64,000 bases of DNA, from positions 9,923,565 to 9,987,564 of the forward strand of contig NC_033635.1 of assembly GCF_001540865.1 (NCBI RefSeq), given 5' to 3'. The DNA comes from Ananas comosus (Eukaryota > Streptophyta > Magnoliopsida > Poales > Bromeliaceae). The translations under genes were made by a program, and so were the position numbers. The notes under the pieces are model-generated. The model had not been told where the DNA came from, did not search any database, and saw nothing but the letters and a program-made list of their open reading frames with translations. Positions 45,101-59,060 of this stretch are shown here, in pieces (positions within the stretch are counted from its first letter, which is position 1; every line of letters begins with the position of its first letter).

Positions 45101-48100
45101 TTTAAGTCTGTTAGCTCTTCTAGCAAACTTTGTTTAGATTTCATAAATGACTAGTAATGTGGTAGTTGATTCAGTTCCCACATCATCTCTTGAGAATGAA
45201 ATGGTAGCTTCTTTAGCTGCCATGTTAATTATTGAAGATGGCATGTAGTTTTACAATCATGTGGCAACCAAATAAAGTGCCATGATATCACTACATCATC
45301 TCTTAGAGATAGGGTGGTAGCAATGGTCGATGATTTAGCTGCCACTTTTATCTTCAAGAGATGTTATAGTGACGATATGTCAGCTAAACTACTTGCCACT
45401 AGGGAAGTCGACAGGTCGGATTCGGGGTGGATTTTCAAAAACCCAAACTTGAACCCGACAACCAACCTAAAACTCGAACCTGACAGATTTTGAAAATCCA
45501 TATCCAACACCGAAACAGACCAAAAACTCGAAAACCTGAACCCGAAGCAATTTTTTCTCTTTACAATATTTCAAAATATATTATGTTAAAATCTAAATTT
45601 TCAAAATACCAATTCAAATATAACATCAAACATTCATAGGTATTAGATAACATAAAATCAATTTGGTTTTGGGCGGGGTACAGACAAAATCCATGCTATA
45701 ATCCAAATCCGTCGAGTTTTCGTTTTTTATACCCATATCCGAAGCCATATTAGTTTAGCATTGAGTAAAATGGCCCTGTTTGGATTCTGGTTAGGGTAAA
45801 ATTTCGGGTATCCATATCCATCACATCTCTGTTTGCCGCATCACCTCAAGTTAGAATTTAGACAACACATCATCTTTAAGAAATGACAGGGCAGCTGAAC
45901 TCAGCAGCTATATCATACCCAAGAGATGGTGTGGTAATGAAATCAACTCACACATCATCACTCCTACAAGAAAATTAAATGAAGTTTACCAGAGTGACCC
46001 GATTGAAACTAAAATTGAAGTGGTGCCTCAGTTGCAACAAATAGAAGTTTAATAACTTCAATGAATGCGGCAAGTTCAGTAATAAATAGTGTAACTAACA
46101 CAAATAAGAGAAAAGTGATGAAGAAAAAGTCCCTTAGAGATACCAAGTTTCTAGCTTTAAAGGGCACAAGAGAGTTGTTTCCTAGTAAGAGGGAGGGGGG
46201 CTGTAAAACTAACTTAGAAACCAGCTGCAGTAAGATGGCCAGAGCGGTCACAACAGTATAGACTGCAAAACATCGCAGCCCAAAAATACGATGAGCTTTA
46301 CATGAGCCATAATATCTATGTGTGATGCTAGATAAGCACGAAAAAGTAAGAACTCTTTATTACCTAAAACAAATTAATTAAAAGCATAATATACTACCTT
46401 GTCGCCAGACACGTCGCTCTCACCGTCACTGCAACTTTCCGTACCGCTATATGACTGTTCCGTATTGTCATCTATATCTGCGTCTAGGTCATGATGCGCA
46501 TCATGATAGCCATCATCCTCTGGGATATCATGATCGGTTGAATAATTATCATCGACATCACCATCCTCCTCTGATTCCGTATACAGCTCTGAGGACATGG
46601 AACCCTCCTGCAAAAGATTCTCCTGTGTAGCATAATATATGTATCAGATCATGAAGCACAAATGTATAAAACTTTTAACATATTTAAAATATACTTTTGC
46701 CTTTGAGGGGCATATCTTGGAAATGCAGATAGTCAATAAAACATTTTTTAGGATTCAGGGACATATGTAAAGCACCAAAACTACTCTTTAAAGTTTTAAT
46801 AATATATCAGAAGGGTGCTTACATCAAAAATCTTGTCGTATTCCTCTAGTAGAATCATAACAATGGCTTGAGCATGGTTAGCAGCAGCTGCTGCTTTGAG
46901 AAGCTGAATCGAACCATCACCACCCATATTGAAATCATCCTCGAACTCGCAGTCACCAGCAAGAAGAGGGCGGAGAAGTAGTGGTGCCATACAAGCAGCT
47001 AAAGCTGATAAAGTCATCCGGTTCACAGATTTATGCACTGCCACAGTTTGCATCATCTTAAGAATCCTGTAAGAAAAGCAGCATATTCTCCGTGGTAATT
47101 GTTATATGAATAACAGGCAATCTCTTGGCAATGCTACAGAACATTGTAAGGTTAAGTGTCGCAGGGACCAGACTAGGGGACGGTTGAACCCTTTATGAAG
47201 CTTATGCATAGTGCTATTGAAATAGATCTGTTTGAAAAGGCACTGACACCTTTTTCACTATGTCTCTTGACATGGCTTCTATAAAACTTCTCGTCCCAAA
47301 ATTAGAAGCTTCCAGACACTGTGCATTTGATCAAGAAAAAAAAAGTTTGGGGATTTTGCTGTGGCAAAAAGATAAAATGAGCTTTGCACCTGAAAATCTA
47401 ATGGTTCAATTTAAAGTTTCTGCTTCTGCTGCAAAGAAAAGCTAGTGAGGAGATTTTAATGGAAAGCTTCTGGTGTTTGTTAAGCATCCCTACTGAAATG
47501 GCCGCTCCACAGAAGCTCTAGCTAGAACAAACAAGCTGCCAAATCTCCTAAACTTCCTACTGCAGCAAAAACAAAAACTTCAAACTGAAGTTTCTACTTT
47601 TGTTACCCAAAAGCTCAATCAGCTTTCTGCCAGATTAAAAGTTCCATGTGTTTTGTTTGCTCGATTGCTAATCTCTGGCAGCTTCTAGTTTCTCAACAAA
47701 AGAAGCTTCTCCAGCAGCCAGCCAAACAGGCACTATTTACTTGCATTAAAAAGATTTTGTCTGGAGTCTCAAGTACCCAAGTCGAACTGCAAAAGGGACT
47801 AATGAATAATTGATTAGCTAAAGTACCTCTGTACTAAACGCCGACTAGGTTCAGGGAAAGTTTCATATATTGCAGTACGCATCGCATCAATTCTGCCGCC
47901 ACGGTCAGTTCCTGTATAATAACTTATAGTGGTAAATAGTATTATAAGCTAGCTCTTACATGTACTATTTTAGCTCTTACATGTACTATTTTAGGGCCAT
48001 ATCTCCAATATAAAAGTAAGGGCACAGTTTCATTCCTACATACTATTTATTTTTTGAAGTTGCCAACATGACTCTTTCCACCAAATTGTTTTAGCTACAA

Positions 48101-51100
48101 ATTTATTTGTTGCAACAACTTGATAATTCAAAATATTTGAGGTTAAACAAAGATTCAAAAGCTGAACCCTTATTTTCTAAGGGGGGGAAAACCGAAAAAC
48201 CAATTTGCTGTGGAAGTTACATTAGATCTACCTACAGCAATGTATATATGCAAAATTTTAAGGCGCCTGAATGAAACTTTCGGGATTAGTATGGTCAAAG
48301 ACTCCAAAAGAATTAAAAAGATGAAAGAATTCTAATGAAACCAATAGAATCAATGTAAATAACACCAACAATACAGACTATTTGGTTGCTTTGCAAATGA
48401 AACGCATCATCATACACATCAACTTGAAGAAACCCCATATAAATAATATACCAGGAGGAATAGTCTAAGAAACACCAAGGTGTAAAAGAAACAACGCTTC
48501 AAAACTTGTATGTAGAAGTATTAAGAATGCAGTGAAACGAGCTACAGTACAAAGCATTCTGAATGAACACGAAAAAATAGCTTTAATCAGGGAAATCATG
48601 TTCCTACATAGAACATCTCTCTCTCTTTTCTTGAGAGATAAAATTGCAAAGTATATAATCAGTGACACATGAAAAATAGGTGGCTGGTGCCTTTGAAGAA
48701 ACTATTAAATATGTAATGTGAAATGGAATGAAATTTTTATCAAGGCAATTTGTGTATGAACAAAATACATGATTGTGCATAGATTTTCAGAGTGGAGGGT
48801 GTAGCTATAGTTTAAAGTCAAAAGACTTACTGTAAGCTTCCACCAAAGTAGTACAACATGATGCAGGAACTGGAGAAGATGGCATCTCTCGAAGAACATG
48901 CTGTAAATAGGAATGAATTAGAAATCAAACCAAATTAAAGAGATACTGGACAATAACCAATATGCCTATTTGTAGAGCAAATTGATACCTTGATACAATC
49001 ACCAACAACATGTGCATCCTCCTCTGGCGAGAACTCGTCTTTTCCTGAAAACAATTTGAAAAATGAGGCAATTTACTAGTTTAGCATTAGTTCTAAGAAA
49101 TAGTGAATTTTTTCACCACACTATGTGAATGCACATTAGTATGAAATACAACACTACACTAATAAGCGTAGTAGACTTTCTCCCACTTGGACTAAAGAAT
49201 ACAATTGCAACTAGTCATCAAAATGGTAAGACAGGAAAGGTAGCACACCCTGCTCATAATCACGAACTCTGCGTTCTACCTCTTCGACATCAGCTGACTG
49301 ACGCAAGATACCTTCCACTTTGATTCCTATAGAAAAAGATTGTCAATCAATCACATATATTTGGCTGAAACGGCAAGAGTTTTCTTTTTTTTTTCAGTCA
49401 TGATTATTTACATAGTGATATACCTTGTCTTTTATATAACAGCATCTTAATAAAGTTGAACAAGAACAAAGCTAGCAATATTACTTCCATCTTTTCATCA
49501 TACAAGCTATGGTTGGCTTCTGTATCTGAACACGATTTCGAGTTTTGGCATCGGTGAGAACCGGAACAAAAACAAGTTAACCTAATCCAGAGCTTGGTCG
49601 AAAGTGGAACAAGTTATGTTTAAGTTGGGTAGAGCTAAAATGTTAGGCATATTTGTGTTCTGGGGTCCAAAATTGAGCTTGGTAAAAACAGGGCTGTAGG
49701 CAAGGCAATTGCTACTGAGATAAGGTATGTTTAGTGTTCAAAAAGGGCCATGGCCAAGACAATTATTATTGATATAAGGTATAGGGGATGTTTGGCCCAG
49801 CTTCCTAAAAGTGATTCTATGCCCAAAAGTGATTTTGGGCTCAGTAGAGCGTTTGGCAACAAGAGTTGGAAAATCTGATTTTGCTTTTCAAAATCAGAAA
49901 ACTGATTTTTCAAGCCCTAGAATCAAAAGAAGAAAAAAACTATTTCTCTAAAACTGATTCCCACAAAATCAGTTTTCCCACTTAAAATTTTTATGAAAAC
50001 ACCCAAACAACCCCTAAGGGTGTGTTTGGTTCCACGTAAAACTGTGGAAAAAAAATTTTCGGTGGAAAAAAGGTTTTACGTTGTTTAGTGTTTGGTTTGT
50101 AGGAAAAGAAAAATAGTTTCCATGACTGTTGTTTGGTTTAAAGGAAAAAATAGATGAAAAACTATTTAATATATTTTTTATTATATATATTATTAATATA
50201 TAATATTATTATATACTATATATTATTATTATAATTTCTATTTATAGATTAAATATATTTAAAATTATAATAAATATATTCAATATGATAATAAGAGTTA
50301 TATATTTAGATATTAATAAATATATTATATATTTACGGTTGTTTGGTTGAAAGAATAAAAAAAAAGAAAAACAAATAGAAATTATTATATTTCTTTTGAT
50401 ATATATATATTAATAATTATTAATATACAAATAATTATTATATTATATATTATTATTATAGATTTTATAAATGAATAAATATAAAATATATTATACATAA
50501 GTATATAATATTAATACATAATAGTATATTTATTAGTACTATAAAAAAATCACTATATATTTATATAAAAATATAATATATATATATATAATATATATAT
50601 ACAAGGGTTCATTTTCTGAGAACCTGTAAAAAAAGTTTTCCCCAAAAATTTTTTACAGACAACCAAACAGCAGGAAAATAATTTTTCAACCGAAAATTTT
50701 TTTTCGGAGCTGTTTTACGAGGATCCAAACGCCCCCTAAACAAATAACATAATTCTACTATATTCTTTTATATTCATTTAATATTTTCAACTACCATCTT
50801 CTCTCTTCTATTCACTATTCCCAATCACTCTTCCCACAGATAACTCTCTTCCCAACTCCTCTCCAACAAAATTTTTTTTCACCTTCCTCTCTTCTCTAAC
50901 TCCATCTCTCTCCCTCCTTCCTTTTTTTAACAAATTTCTCTCTCTCTCTATCTCTCTCTTCCCCCATGGCTCCGCGGGTTCGGCCGGATCTGCACTGGCT
51001 GCATCTATCCTTGCGGATCCGGCCGGATCCACGCCGGCGGGATCCGGCAATTATGAATCCTGCCGGGTTTGCGTCGGCAGGATCCGGTCGGCGGGATCCG

Positions 51101-54100
51101 ACCGTGTCGTATCCATGCCGGAGGGATCCGTCCTTGTCGTATCCGGCCGAATCCGCGCCAGCAGCATCCGTCCTTGCCAGATCCGACCCGATCCTCGCCG
51201 GCGGGATTCGGCAAGACCGAGTCTAGTCGGATTGGGTGCTGCCGGCGCGATAAATGTGAATGTGATTATAAAAAATTAAAATACGATGGATTTGGGTCGA
51301 TTAAAATTTTTATTTGTATTTCAACAGAACTTAAAATTAAATTTGTATTAAAAATATATTTTATATATAGGAAAAGTATAATTTTTAAACATTTTAATTA
51401 TTAATATACATTAATAAATTAATATAATATTTTGTATGTAACCTTCTTGATGTTTAAACCTAGAAAATCACTTCTTTACAAAATAAATTAATAAAGTAAT
51501 GTTAAACAGCATCACAAAATCACTTCAGCAAAAAAGTTTACCAAATAGCTTTCTAAAATCACTTCAGCAAAATCACTTTTCTATCATACACAGCCAAACG
51601 CTCTACAGCTTTTAACAAAAATCACTTTTTCAAACCAAAATCAATTCTACAGAAATCACTTTTTCAAAATCTAGGTCAAACGGGCCAATAGTCTAGTACT
51701 CTAGTGCTACTTGCCTGACTGGACCAGCCTTGGACCTATCAAAAACCTAGTTTTATACCACATGGCCCCAAGGTGGCACACAAATCATAAAACTGCATGC
51801 AACCAACTATACATATTGCAACACAAAATGCAAGTATATGTGTCCTTAGTATTTGTCGACTAATTATTTTTATAAATATAGCTAATACCAATGTTGGACC
51901 TAATAATCAAAAGTCCATTATAATAAATACGTGATATCAAGTGCTAGCTTTTAAAAGTGTAAACAGAAACAACATGGACAACTCTTTATGTTTTCTTTTT
52001 TTCTTTTTTCTTTTTTTGAGAATTAGAGCACTGTTTGTTGTAGAGATAGCTGTAGAACGTCATCCAACCAAATGAAAATGAGTCAGTAAGAAAAGAACAA
52101 GACAGAGGAAGCTTTGTTAGACTAATCTGTAAATTATCACCAGCAGGAACAGGATATTACCGTATTGTTCAATGAACCTGAGGGCCTTCTCCAAGAAAGA
52201 TGGACTGCCATCAATATCTTCAAGCGCAAGTAAAATTGGTCTACCAACAACCATTGATTTCACAGGTGGCCGATCCTTCCCTGCTGTAAAAACAGTATAA
52301 ACTACTCAATCCTAGATAGAATGGTAAAAGGATTTCAATTCACATTATAAAAAGCTCATATCATAGACAATCGACTACTGAACTAGGAATTACACTCAAG
52401 AAATCAAGATGATGTCAAGTAATGAATCTTCGGACTGTTGAATATCTATTCGGTGAAATTAAACATGGCAAGCAGCATTTTGGTGAGTTTAAACCCCAAA
52501 GGCGTGTCAAGATAGTTAACTTCCAATGCCTTCCAGATGTTTTCTAGATATTATGAAAACCTATTCAGAGAGGCAAAGTAGAGCCCAGGTGATGTAGTAT
52601 ATATTTTTTGGATTTAGAATTAACATAGCCATGATTGTTATGTCCCTCCAACTCTATACTCTCCACTAATTCTCTTTCCTTTCCTCTGAACTATATAAAA
52701 TGTGATGTGAAGAAGTATTTTATTGTCTTTCCAACAGCAAATCAATCTCTCCCTGATCTTATCAACAGCCTACCGTTAAATTGATATACTAATTTATCCA
52801 TAATTAAATCATTTTAATATCAGAGGCTTGTATAAGGAAAATTAAATTCTGGAACACAATTTGGTACTCAAACAACAAATCATAAAATCCTCAAAAAAAT
52901 TTTACTGTTAAATTAGGACCACTTTATCGGTAAGATGAAAAGATTTAAGACAATGATATCCTGACCTGTTTACAATGTTTAATGGAGTGATCTTCAAAAT
53001 AAAAACCTCACTATTGAGTCTGTCCCAAGAGGATTATAGCCTACTACACTCAAAACTCTGTTCTTAGTTCTTTCAATATACATATGTACACAAATAAATA
53101 TTTACATCTACATATTAACATACAAATAAGTAGTGGCTTAATATCTATCCCTGCGTACAAGGCCATTCATGTGCAAACGTTCACATATTTTCACCAGAGC
53201 ATATATTTGTGTCATGCATGTTAATGAACTAGTATCTGACCTGTAAGCAACAATTCAAGAAAAACTTTATATACCCCCGTGGTTTATCGCTTTTTCACTT
53301 TAGTATCATGTGTTTTAACTTGTATCACTTATATCCTGTGGTTTCTGCTTTTGTTCTTTTTGTTAGACTCCTCGTTGTCTTCTCCATTAAAGTGTCATAT
53401 GCCGTGCATGTGGCCACCAAAAATGTCCGAGAAAGGTCAATAGAAACAACATGGGACCTCTTAGAGTTTAATACTGATCATTCTTGGAGTGCCCTATCCC
53501 GTTTTTATCGATTTTTGTGGCACATTTAACAGTCTAATGGAAAACAAAACCAAAAACCACAAGGTAGTTAAGTCATACAATTAAAAGCAGTGGGTACTAA
53601 AGTAAACAAGCGGCAAACCACAAGGGGGTTATCTGAAGTTTTCCCAACAATTTATTCTATTTCATCATTCCATTGTCATGATAGACACATTGAGTACTTT
53701 ATTCTGGCTCTTTAAAAGCCACATCTTGTCAACACTTGTCTTCATTATCACATACAAGGATCAAAATTAAGTAAAATCTTTAAGCAGTTGTTGTTTCATA
53801 TGGTAGATTTTCACTGCATAATTTCTAAATTCGATCAAGATTAACACCTGTTCTCCCAGTACCCACTGCAATCCACTATAAAGAGGAAAAGTTTAATGAA
53901 TCTTATTATAACTGTTTGATCTTCCAAATAACTAGCCAAAAGATTACAGCCAAGGGAGCATACACTGTTCTGCTGGAGCTTCGACTGGATCAACTATATC
54001 ATTGCGTAATATTCCATTCTGCACCATTGGAAGGGCCGCACTAGGTGCTTGTGCACTAGGTGCTTGTGCAATAGCATTCTCTAATGCAGTTTTCCACTCG

Positions 54101-57100
54101 TACAGATCTTCTGAAGTTTCCGCCTGATTAATAAAAGGGCAATTATCAAGGTAATACTATAGGAAGCTTTGGATAAAAAAAGGAGAAACTAAAGAACACG
54201 AGTATCCCAAAACCTGCCTTTAGAGTAAAAGTTCGCCCATCACGACCATCGGGAAAGAGCACTGTCAGAAGTTTCTTGTCTGCTTTGACAACAACACTGC
54301 AAGATTTAAAACATGTCAAGGCTCGTTTCAATATGCTCAAGAAAATGAGAAATCATTGTTCCAATGACTAGAGCTTTTCAAATTTAGCAGATTAGCAGTA
54401 GGCATCTACCTTCCTGAATTGTTCAGATCAATACCACCGAGTGTAACATTCGGTTCACTTCCCTTTACAGGAGGAGCGTTCTGGAAGGAAAAGTTGGCAC
54501 ACAGTGTAGTTAACAATAATATACATTTAAGAAGGCACTAAAGCAAATCGAGGAGGAAGAATTGAGCATGAAGCGATGTATCTGCGCAGTAACATGCACC
54601 ACTATTCTGCAGGAAAAATGATGTTTGCTTCTTAAGCTAGAAATTAACACCTTTCCATCCCTTTGTATCCTCACGAAACTAGACGCGGAAAATTGGAGTT
54701 GAAGGGGTCATAATGACCCAGCATTTCCTTGAGTTAGATACTCATATAGTACTACAGTGGAGTATATAGCTTGTTTGAACTTCTTTTCGATTTCCTTAAA
54801 GTATTAGATTATAATTCTACAATAACTATTAGTCCACCCCAGACAAGTACAAGCACAATAACAAGTATGCATACCTAGAAAGTGCACTGTAAGCATTGGA
54901 TAGGCACGGAAAAAGTGCTTATTAATGCAACAAAACATAATGCTACTTCAATGAAAATAAATATGAAAAACCAGAAAAATAATGATAGCACAAATTATTG
55001 GTCTTACTGGGTCTGTTCTGAAGAAGACTAAAGATGTATGTGTAAGTATAAACCAGCGTTTCTTCCATGAAGTCCAACCTATTCCTGCATTTGTCAATTA
55101 ATAAAAGTGTTTTGAGTCTAGCACTGAGTGTACACATATATCCTAGTGAAGAATGAGAACAGTCATGGTGACCTTAAATGGTGCTAAAAAAATTTTAGCA
55201 CGAGAGGAAAGGCAAGTATTTCCAGTCAAATCACGGAACAAGAAAAATATAAGTATGATAGCTCACACAAAGGCAAACAAAGAGAACTAATAGAATACAT
55301 AGAGTTTGAGAAATAAAATTTGTAATATCAAATAAGGAACATGAGGCATGCCATTTGACTATCCAGTAATAGAAAGTTACACAAGCCTTAAACTTTTAAT
55401 CTATATAGAAGATTTCTTAAAACAATGACAATAAAATAAAGAAATGTAAACTAAGAAACTAACAGTAGGTGCTAATCCCTACAACCACCCATAAATGAAT
55501 GTACATGAAAGCATACCTTTGGAGGAAATGAATAGTGGCCCACTCTTGAAAATCTGCAGTCAAAAGAGTTTCAAAAATATTTTTAAATTTATACCAAAAT
55601 CAGAGGATCTAGCTCAAAGCACAAGAACTACTATAACATCTTAGCAAACCTAAATAACAAGACTAGTGGTAATTATTAACCAGGAGAGTAAGTGTGCAAC
55701 GAATTATGCCTATCACAGAACCAAGATCTAGGTGCCATTGCAGCAACTTAGTGTGACCACTGAAAATAACAGCATACTAAAAACCTCAAACCTGTAGCTA
55801 ATATTAGTCAGTTTAAAATTACCAAGGTCTAAGTGTCTAACAGAAACACAAAATATAAAAGGAGCTTTTCCACATATATCTGTTTACATATATACCTATG
55901 AAAAAAGTGAATTTCATATTCGAAAGTTCAGCTACTGATAGAAATGCCGTTGTTTTAAATTGGCGAATGATCCAATTCATAAGGGAAGTTGGCTTTGCAT
56001 TATAAGAAGTCGCTAACCATTTTATAAGTATAAAGGAATACGTGCTAGAAACAGAGATTTTAGGGATATATTAGTAAGTAGATAGTTATGCAGGGTGACA
56101 GTTGTAGCTATCTCAAAATAAAATCACACAAGATGAACATGTAGGAAATTAGAGTTGCATATCGACCTATCCTGTTACTTAGTCTCTTGCAGCAAACACC
56201 AGGTCATGATGCTGGCATTCTGGCAACATGACTAGCATTGCATGTCATAGAGTTTTTGAAAATATATCCATTTTAGATTTCTACTCATGCGATATACAGG
56301 CATGTTAATAATGATTTAATTATATATAGTGACATGCAGTTGGGAAGTAACAATTAGTTATTCTTTACCTATCAATAATGATTTAAAACAGTAAAATAGA
56401 GAAAATAAATATTTTATACAATATGTAGCTGCTGAAAAAAAAAAATGCTTGGTGAACAAAATAATCAAATAGGGAAAAAAAAAATGTAAAAAGAGAGTTG
56501 ACAATTAGGAGAATAGTAAAGAGAAAGAGAAACAAACCTTCATCTTTCAAGAAAGCTGCCCTTTCTTCTATGTAAAACTATATTTGTTTATATTGATGAT
56601 GATATTGATTGATATTGATGTACTTAATAATATTGCTTGTATAGTAAATAATACAATTGTGAAAATCTAGTTAGTCATACAACGACGACCTATCCTTCAA
56701 ATATTTCAGTTTCCAAACTTAAGTTCAACTGGTTAGACTCTGCAAGTTCAGACAGCAACATGGAGAACTTGATAGGAAGTAAAGAATATAAAGGGAGGTC
56801 ATAAATGCAAAAGAATGCTTGTCTACTGCATAAACCATGTACTTTATCATGCAAACATAATTAACTTCTGTGATTTAAACCAAAAGAAAGGCGAAATCAT
56901 ACAAATTAAAGTTTGATTTGAAGGCATTAATAAGCTCTAATAGTAAATAAAAAAAAAATCACACCTTAAAATTCTGAAATATGGAATGCTAACACGATAA
57001 AAGAAGGTTGTTTTGCCTCAGAGAGAATCTCACCAACCTGGCAACTGGGACAGCTACTAGATTGCTTATCGGAGCTGTCAGAGTTCCTTGCGGTCCAAAT

Positions 57101-58793
57101 ATTTGTGTCCCCCTCCCCACATCGACAAGTTTTAAATTGAGTTACATTCTCAGCAGTCTGAGAAGAGGCCATCTGTCACAGTTGCATAACAATAGAATAT
57201 CAAAGAATGAAAGGTGTCTACAAGAAGTACTTATCCTTCCTCTAGCAAAGTATAGAGGGTAAAGAAGATTCAATTACAGAAAAAAAAAAAAATCTAAAAA
57301 GAAACTCTGTATATAGGAAAAGAAAAATTGTCTGCTACTAGGTCACATTGAACAATACGTGATTGTTGCATGCACCTATAACATCTCCATTTATCAGGTA
57401 CATATTTTACCATTAGGAATTGTGCAAAAATATGAGCTTCATCAACTAATCTAGAAAGAAAAAAGTAGTGTTAATAATTGAGTATAATCAAGTTTCATCC
57501 AAGAGGTTTCATTAACATCAAGATTACTAGTTGAATTATCAAAATTACAGACAAGGAAAGATTGCAGTGATCAAAACGCAATGTGATGTGCTCTGTTTCT
57601 TAGGACAAGAAAATATTACAGCTAATGAAAAATTAGTGATGCTCCATACTATGAAATGTCATGATAACTCCCCCACCCCCAAATTCACTTACTACTCCTA
57701 ATGATCAAAGTGAAAAAAAAAAAGAGCTGCAGCTAAAATTCAAAACTCAAATCAGTTACATGACTTAGCAACTGAACTGTATAACCTTCACAAATTAACT
57801 AGAACTGCAGGCATCAATGTTGCTATAACCTTCCACCTGCGACCACACAAGATTTGATATGATTTGAAAATTCTTGAACTTAGTGGTGACCCTGAATCGA
57901 CATCAGAAAATCCCTCTGAGAGAAGATCTGCTAAAGCAAACAAAATTAAAGACGTGATAAATAACCTAAAACTTGAGGCCCCCTAAATTTCTCAACCCTC
58001 TTTACGCTCATCCATCCATGACATTTGGTAGCTTCTAACTCCGAATTTCGTTGTTGTCTCAATAGTTGTGATCTCCTTAGATCTCTCATTAGTTTCTCAT
58101 CAACTTATCTAAATCATGGCACATACAGGAATGCCCAATGTGCAGTCAAACATTGCCAATAACTTTCTGAAAATCACATTTCCTTTTAATACCCAGAACC
58201 TAACATAACGAAAATCCTCGTACATTATTCGTCAAATTCTTCTGCACTGTTCATGATCGAAAGAACCTCTTCTGTTCTAAATCATCAATTTTGCACATCG
58301 CGGCCATTCGCAGACTCCAATACCTTCAAATTCAAGCTTAACTACTTAAACATTACTCTGCTAAGAATTTCGGATTAACACGATTTATGCAAACGTTTAT
58401 TGGGATTCAAACATGGAAAGGAGCTCAAAACATCTTTAATTGCTAATTTGAGAAAAAAACAAGCAACATCAAAGCACCAAAAGACCACATTAACCTAATT
58501 CGATTTCTCATTTTACCCCCTCCTCGTCAAATCACTGCATCATTTCCAAATTTCACGCGGAGAACAACATTACAGAGCACAAAATCAACGCAAATTGCAC
58601 TCGAAACAGCACCGCGCCAATCAGAATCAAAAAAAATCCAAACCTAAACAGAACCCGCATCCCACATTGATCCTTCACACCAAAAATCATCACAACTTCA
58701 CCCCCCAAAAAAAAAAAAAAAAACGAAAAAGAAAAAGTGCGATCGGAACAGAACCTGCGACGATCCGACGAACTCCTTCGACGACGACGCCAT
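39116..58793 (-). CDS. REN1: REN1-type PH-RhoGAP, ROP GTPase-activating protein
   Basis: 25 exons (minus): 58755-58793, 57038-57172, 55517-55553, 55008-55084, 54410-54480, 54218-54296, 53964-54123, 52161-52283, 49249-49326, 48989-49044, 48831-48900, 47827-47911, 46823-47066, 46398-46622, 44329-44703, 44205-44254, 43912-43972, 43734-43817, 42653-42769, 42399-42565, 41558-41627, 40482-40676, 40195-40386, 39696-40082, 39116-39274. They keep frame and give about 1111 residues. The PH domain spans about 59-165 (GPLFISSK, WTSWKKRWFILT, LTVLFPDGRDGRTFTLK, EDLYEWKTALENAI). RhoGAP spans about 214-410, with arginine finger R249 in EGILRQ, and CMAPLLLRPLLAGDC. An acidic run follows (about 419-490), then coiled coil (about 635-755) and a Ser-rich tail ending in a short helix. 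Family role: it stimulates GTP hydrolysis by ROP1-like GTPases at the plasma membrane and confines the polar-growth domain, as in pollen tubes. All introns are GT-AG except one GC-AG. Exon 2 also opens with ATG, so translation could start at 57172. Confidence 0.92.
39366..39660. mobile_element. Possible MITE in the last intron of REN1
   Basis: This AGCTTCTAGAAAAAC/CAAAAGCTCC-rich segment resembles the one at 47225-47750. The end CTCTAACCAAACAACACTTT looks like a TIR. The boundaries are not certain. Confidence 0.35.
47225..47750. mobile_element. Possible MITE in a REN1 intron (between exons 12 and 13)
   Basis: GAAGCTTCC and GGAAGC/AGAAGCTTCT words recur in both orientations. ATAGATCTGTTTGAAAAGGC on the left and CAGCCAAACAGGCACTATTT on the right are a plausible TIR pair. 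There is no recognisable ORF. Confidence 0.4.
49786..51690. mobile_element. Nested inverted-repeat element in the 2.8-kb REN1 intron
   Basis: The outer ends pair: GGGATGTTTGGCCCAGCTTC and AAAAGTGATT-rich text on the left, AAATCACTTTTTC-rich text and GTCAAACGGGCCAATAG on the right. Nested inside (about 50016-50740) is a second element with ends GGTGTGTTTGGTTCCACGTA and TACGAGGATCCAAACGCCCC. A GC-rich segment (50966-51240) lies between. None of it encodes a known protein. Confidence 0.6.
50966..51240. repeat. GC-rich block of degenerate GGATCCG repeats
   Basis: The hexamer GGATCC or ATCCGGCC/ATCCG recurs at irregular 15-30 bp spacing with CGCCGGCGGGATCCG as the commonest context. ORFs on both strands are Pro/Arg-rich repeat translations. 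It is an island of high GC inside AT-rich intron DNA. Confidence 0.7.
53258..53645. mobile_element. Inverted-repeat element, ACTTCAAATACC family, in a REN1 intron
   Basis: AAAACTTTATATACCCCCGT and GGTTTATCGCTTTTTCACTT on the left are mirrored by GGCAAACCACAAGGGGGTTA and CTGAAGTTTTCCC on the right. The 73-codon ORF at 53308 is inside the element and is not a gene. Confidence 0.65.
54124..54217 (-). other. GC-AG intron of the REN1-type gene
   Basis: Exon 6 ends CTCTAAAG and the intron starts GCAGGTTTTG. The acceptor is TTAATCAG, and the next exon starts GCGGAAACTTC. This joins FTLK to AETSEDLYEWK in phase. The nearby GT donor (GCAG/GTTTTG) puts exon 7 out of frame with that acceptor. The family peptide from memory (FTLKA-ET/DT-EDLYEWK) fits only the GC donor, or an alternative acceptor at AACTTCAG with loss of several residues. 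Confidence 0.7.
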
Positions 58794-58847
58794 CCGATCA
58801 AAAACTCACGCAAATCCGCGCATTGAACTCGCAATCCGAGGCGCTCG

Positions 58848-58893
<46 letters not shown>

Positions 58894-59060
58894 GTTTCTC
58901 TTCCTCCGCTTTTTTTTCTTTTTTTTTTTTTGCTCTTTTTTCACACCACTCTAAATTTACCCGTTTTTTCCGTATTATATTTAAAATTTTAGTTTCTTTT
59001 TTTCTCCCTTCAAAAAAAAAAAAAAAAAAAAAAAAACTCTCTCTTTTTGGCGCGCGTTGG
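58794..59060 (-). promoter_or_regulatory. 5' UTR and proximal promoter of the REN1-type gene
   Basis: On the gene's strand a (GA)n tract (58851-58890, about 20 units) lies 58 bases before the ATG. Farther up are purine/pyrimidine runs and a TATA-like TTAAATATAA at about 58975-58984, some 185 bases before the ATG. The 249-codon ORF across 58553-59302 is low-complexity translation of this leader. GAGA tracts in plant leaders are often BBR/BPC targets. Confidence 0.45.
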
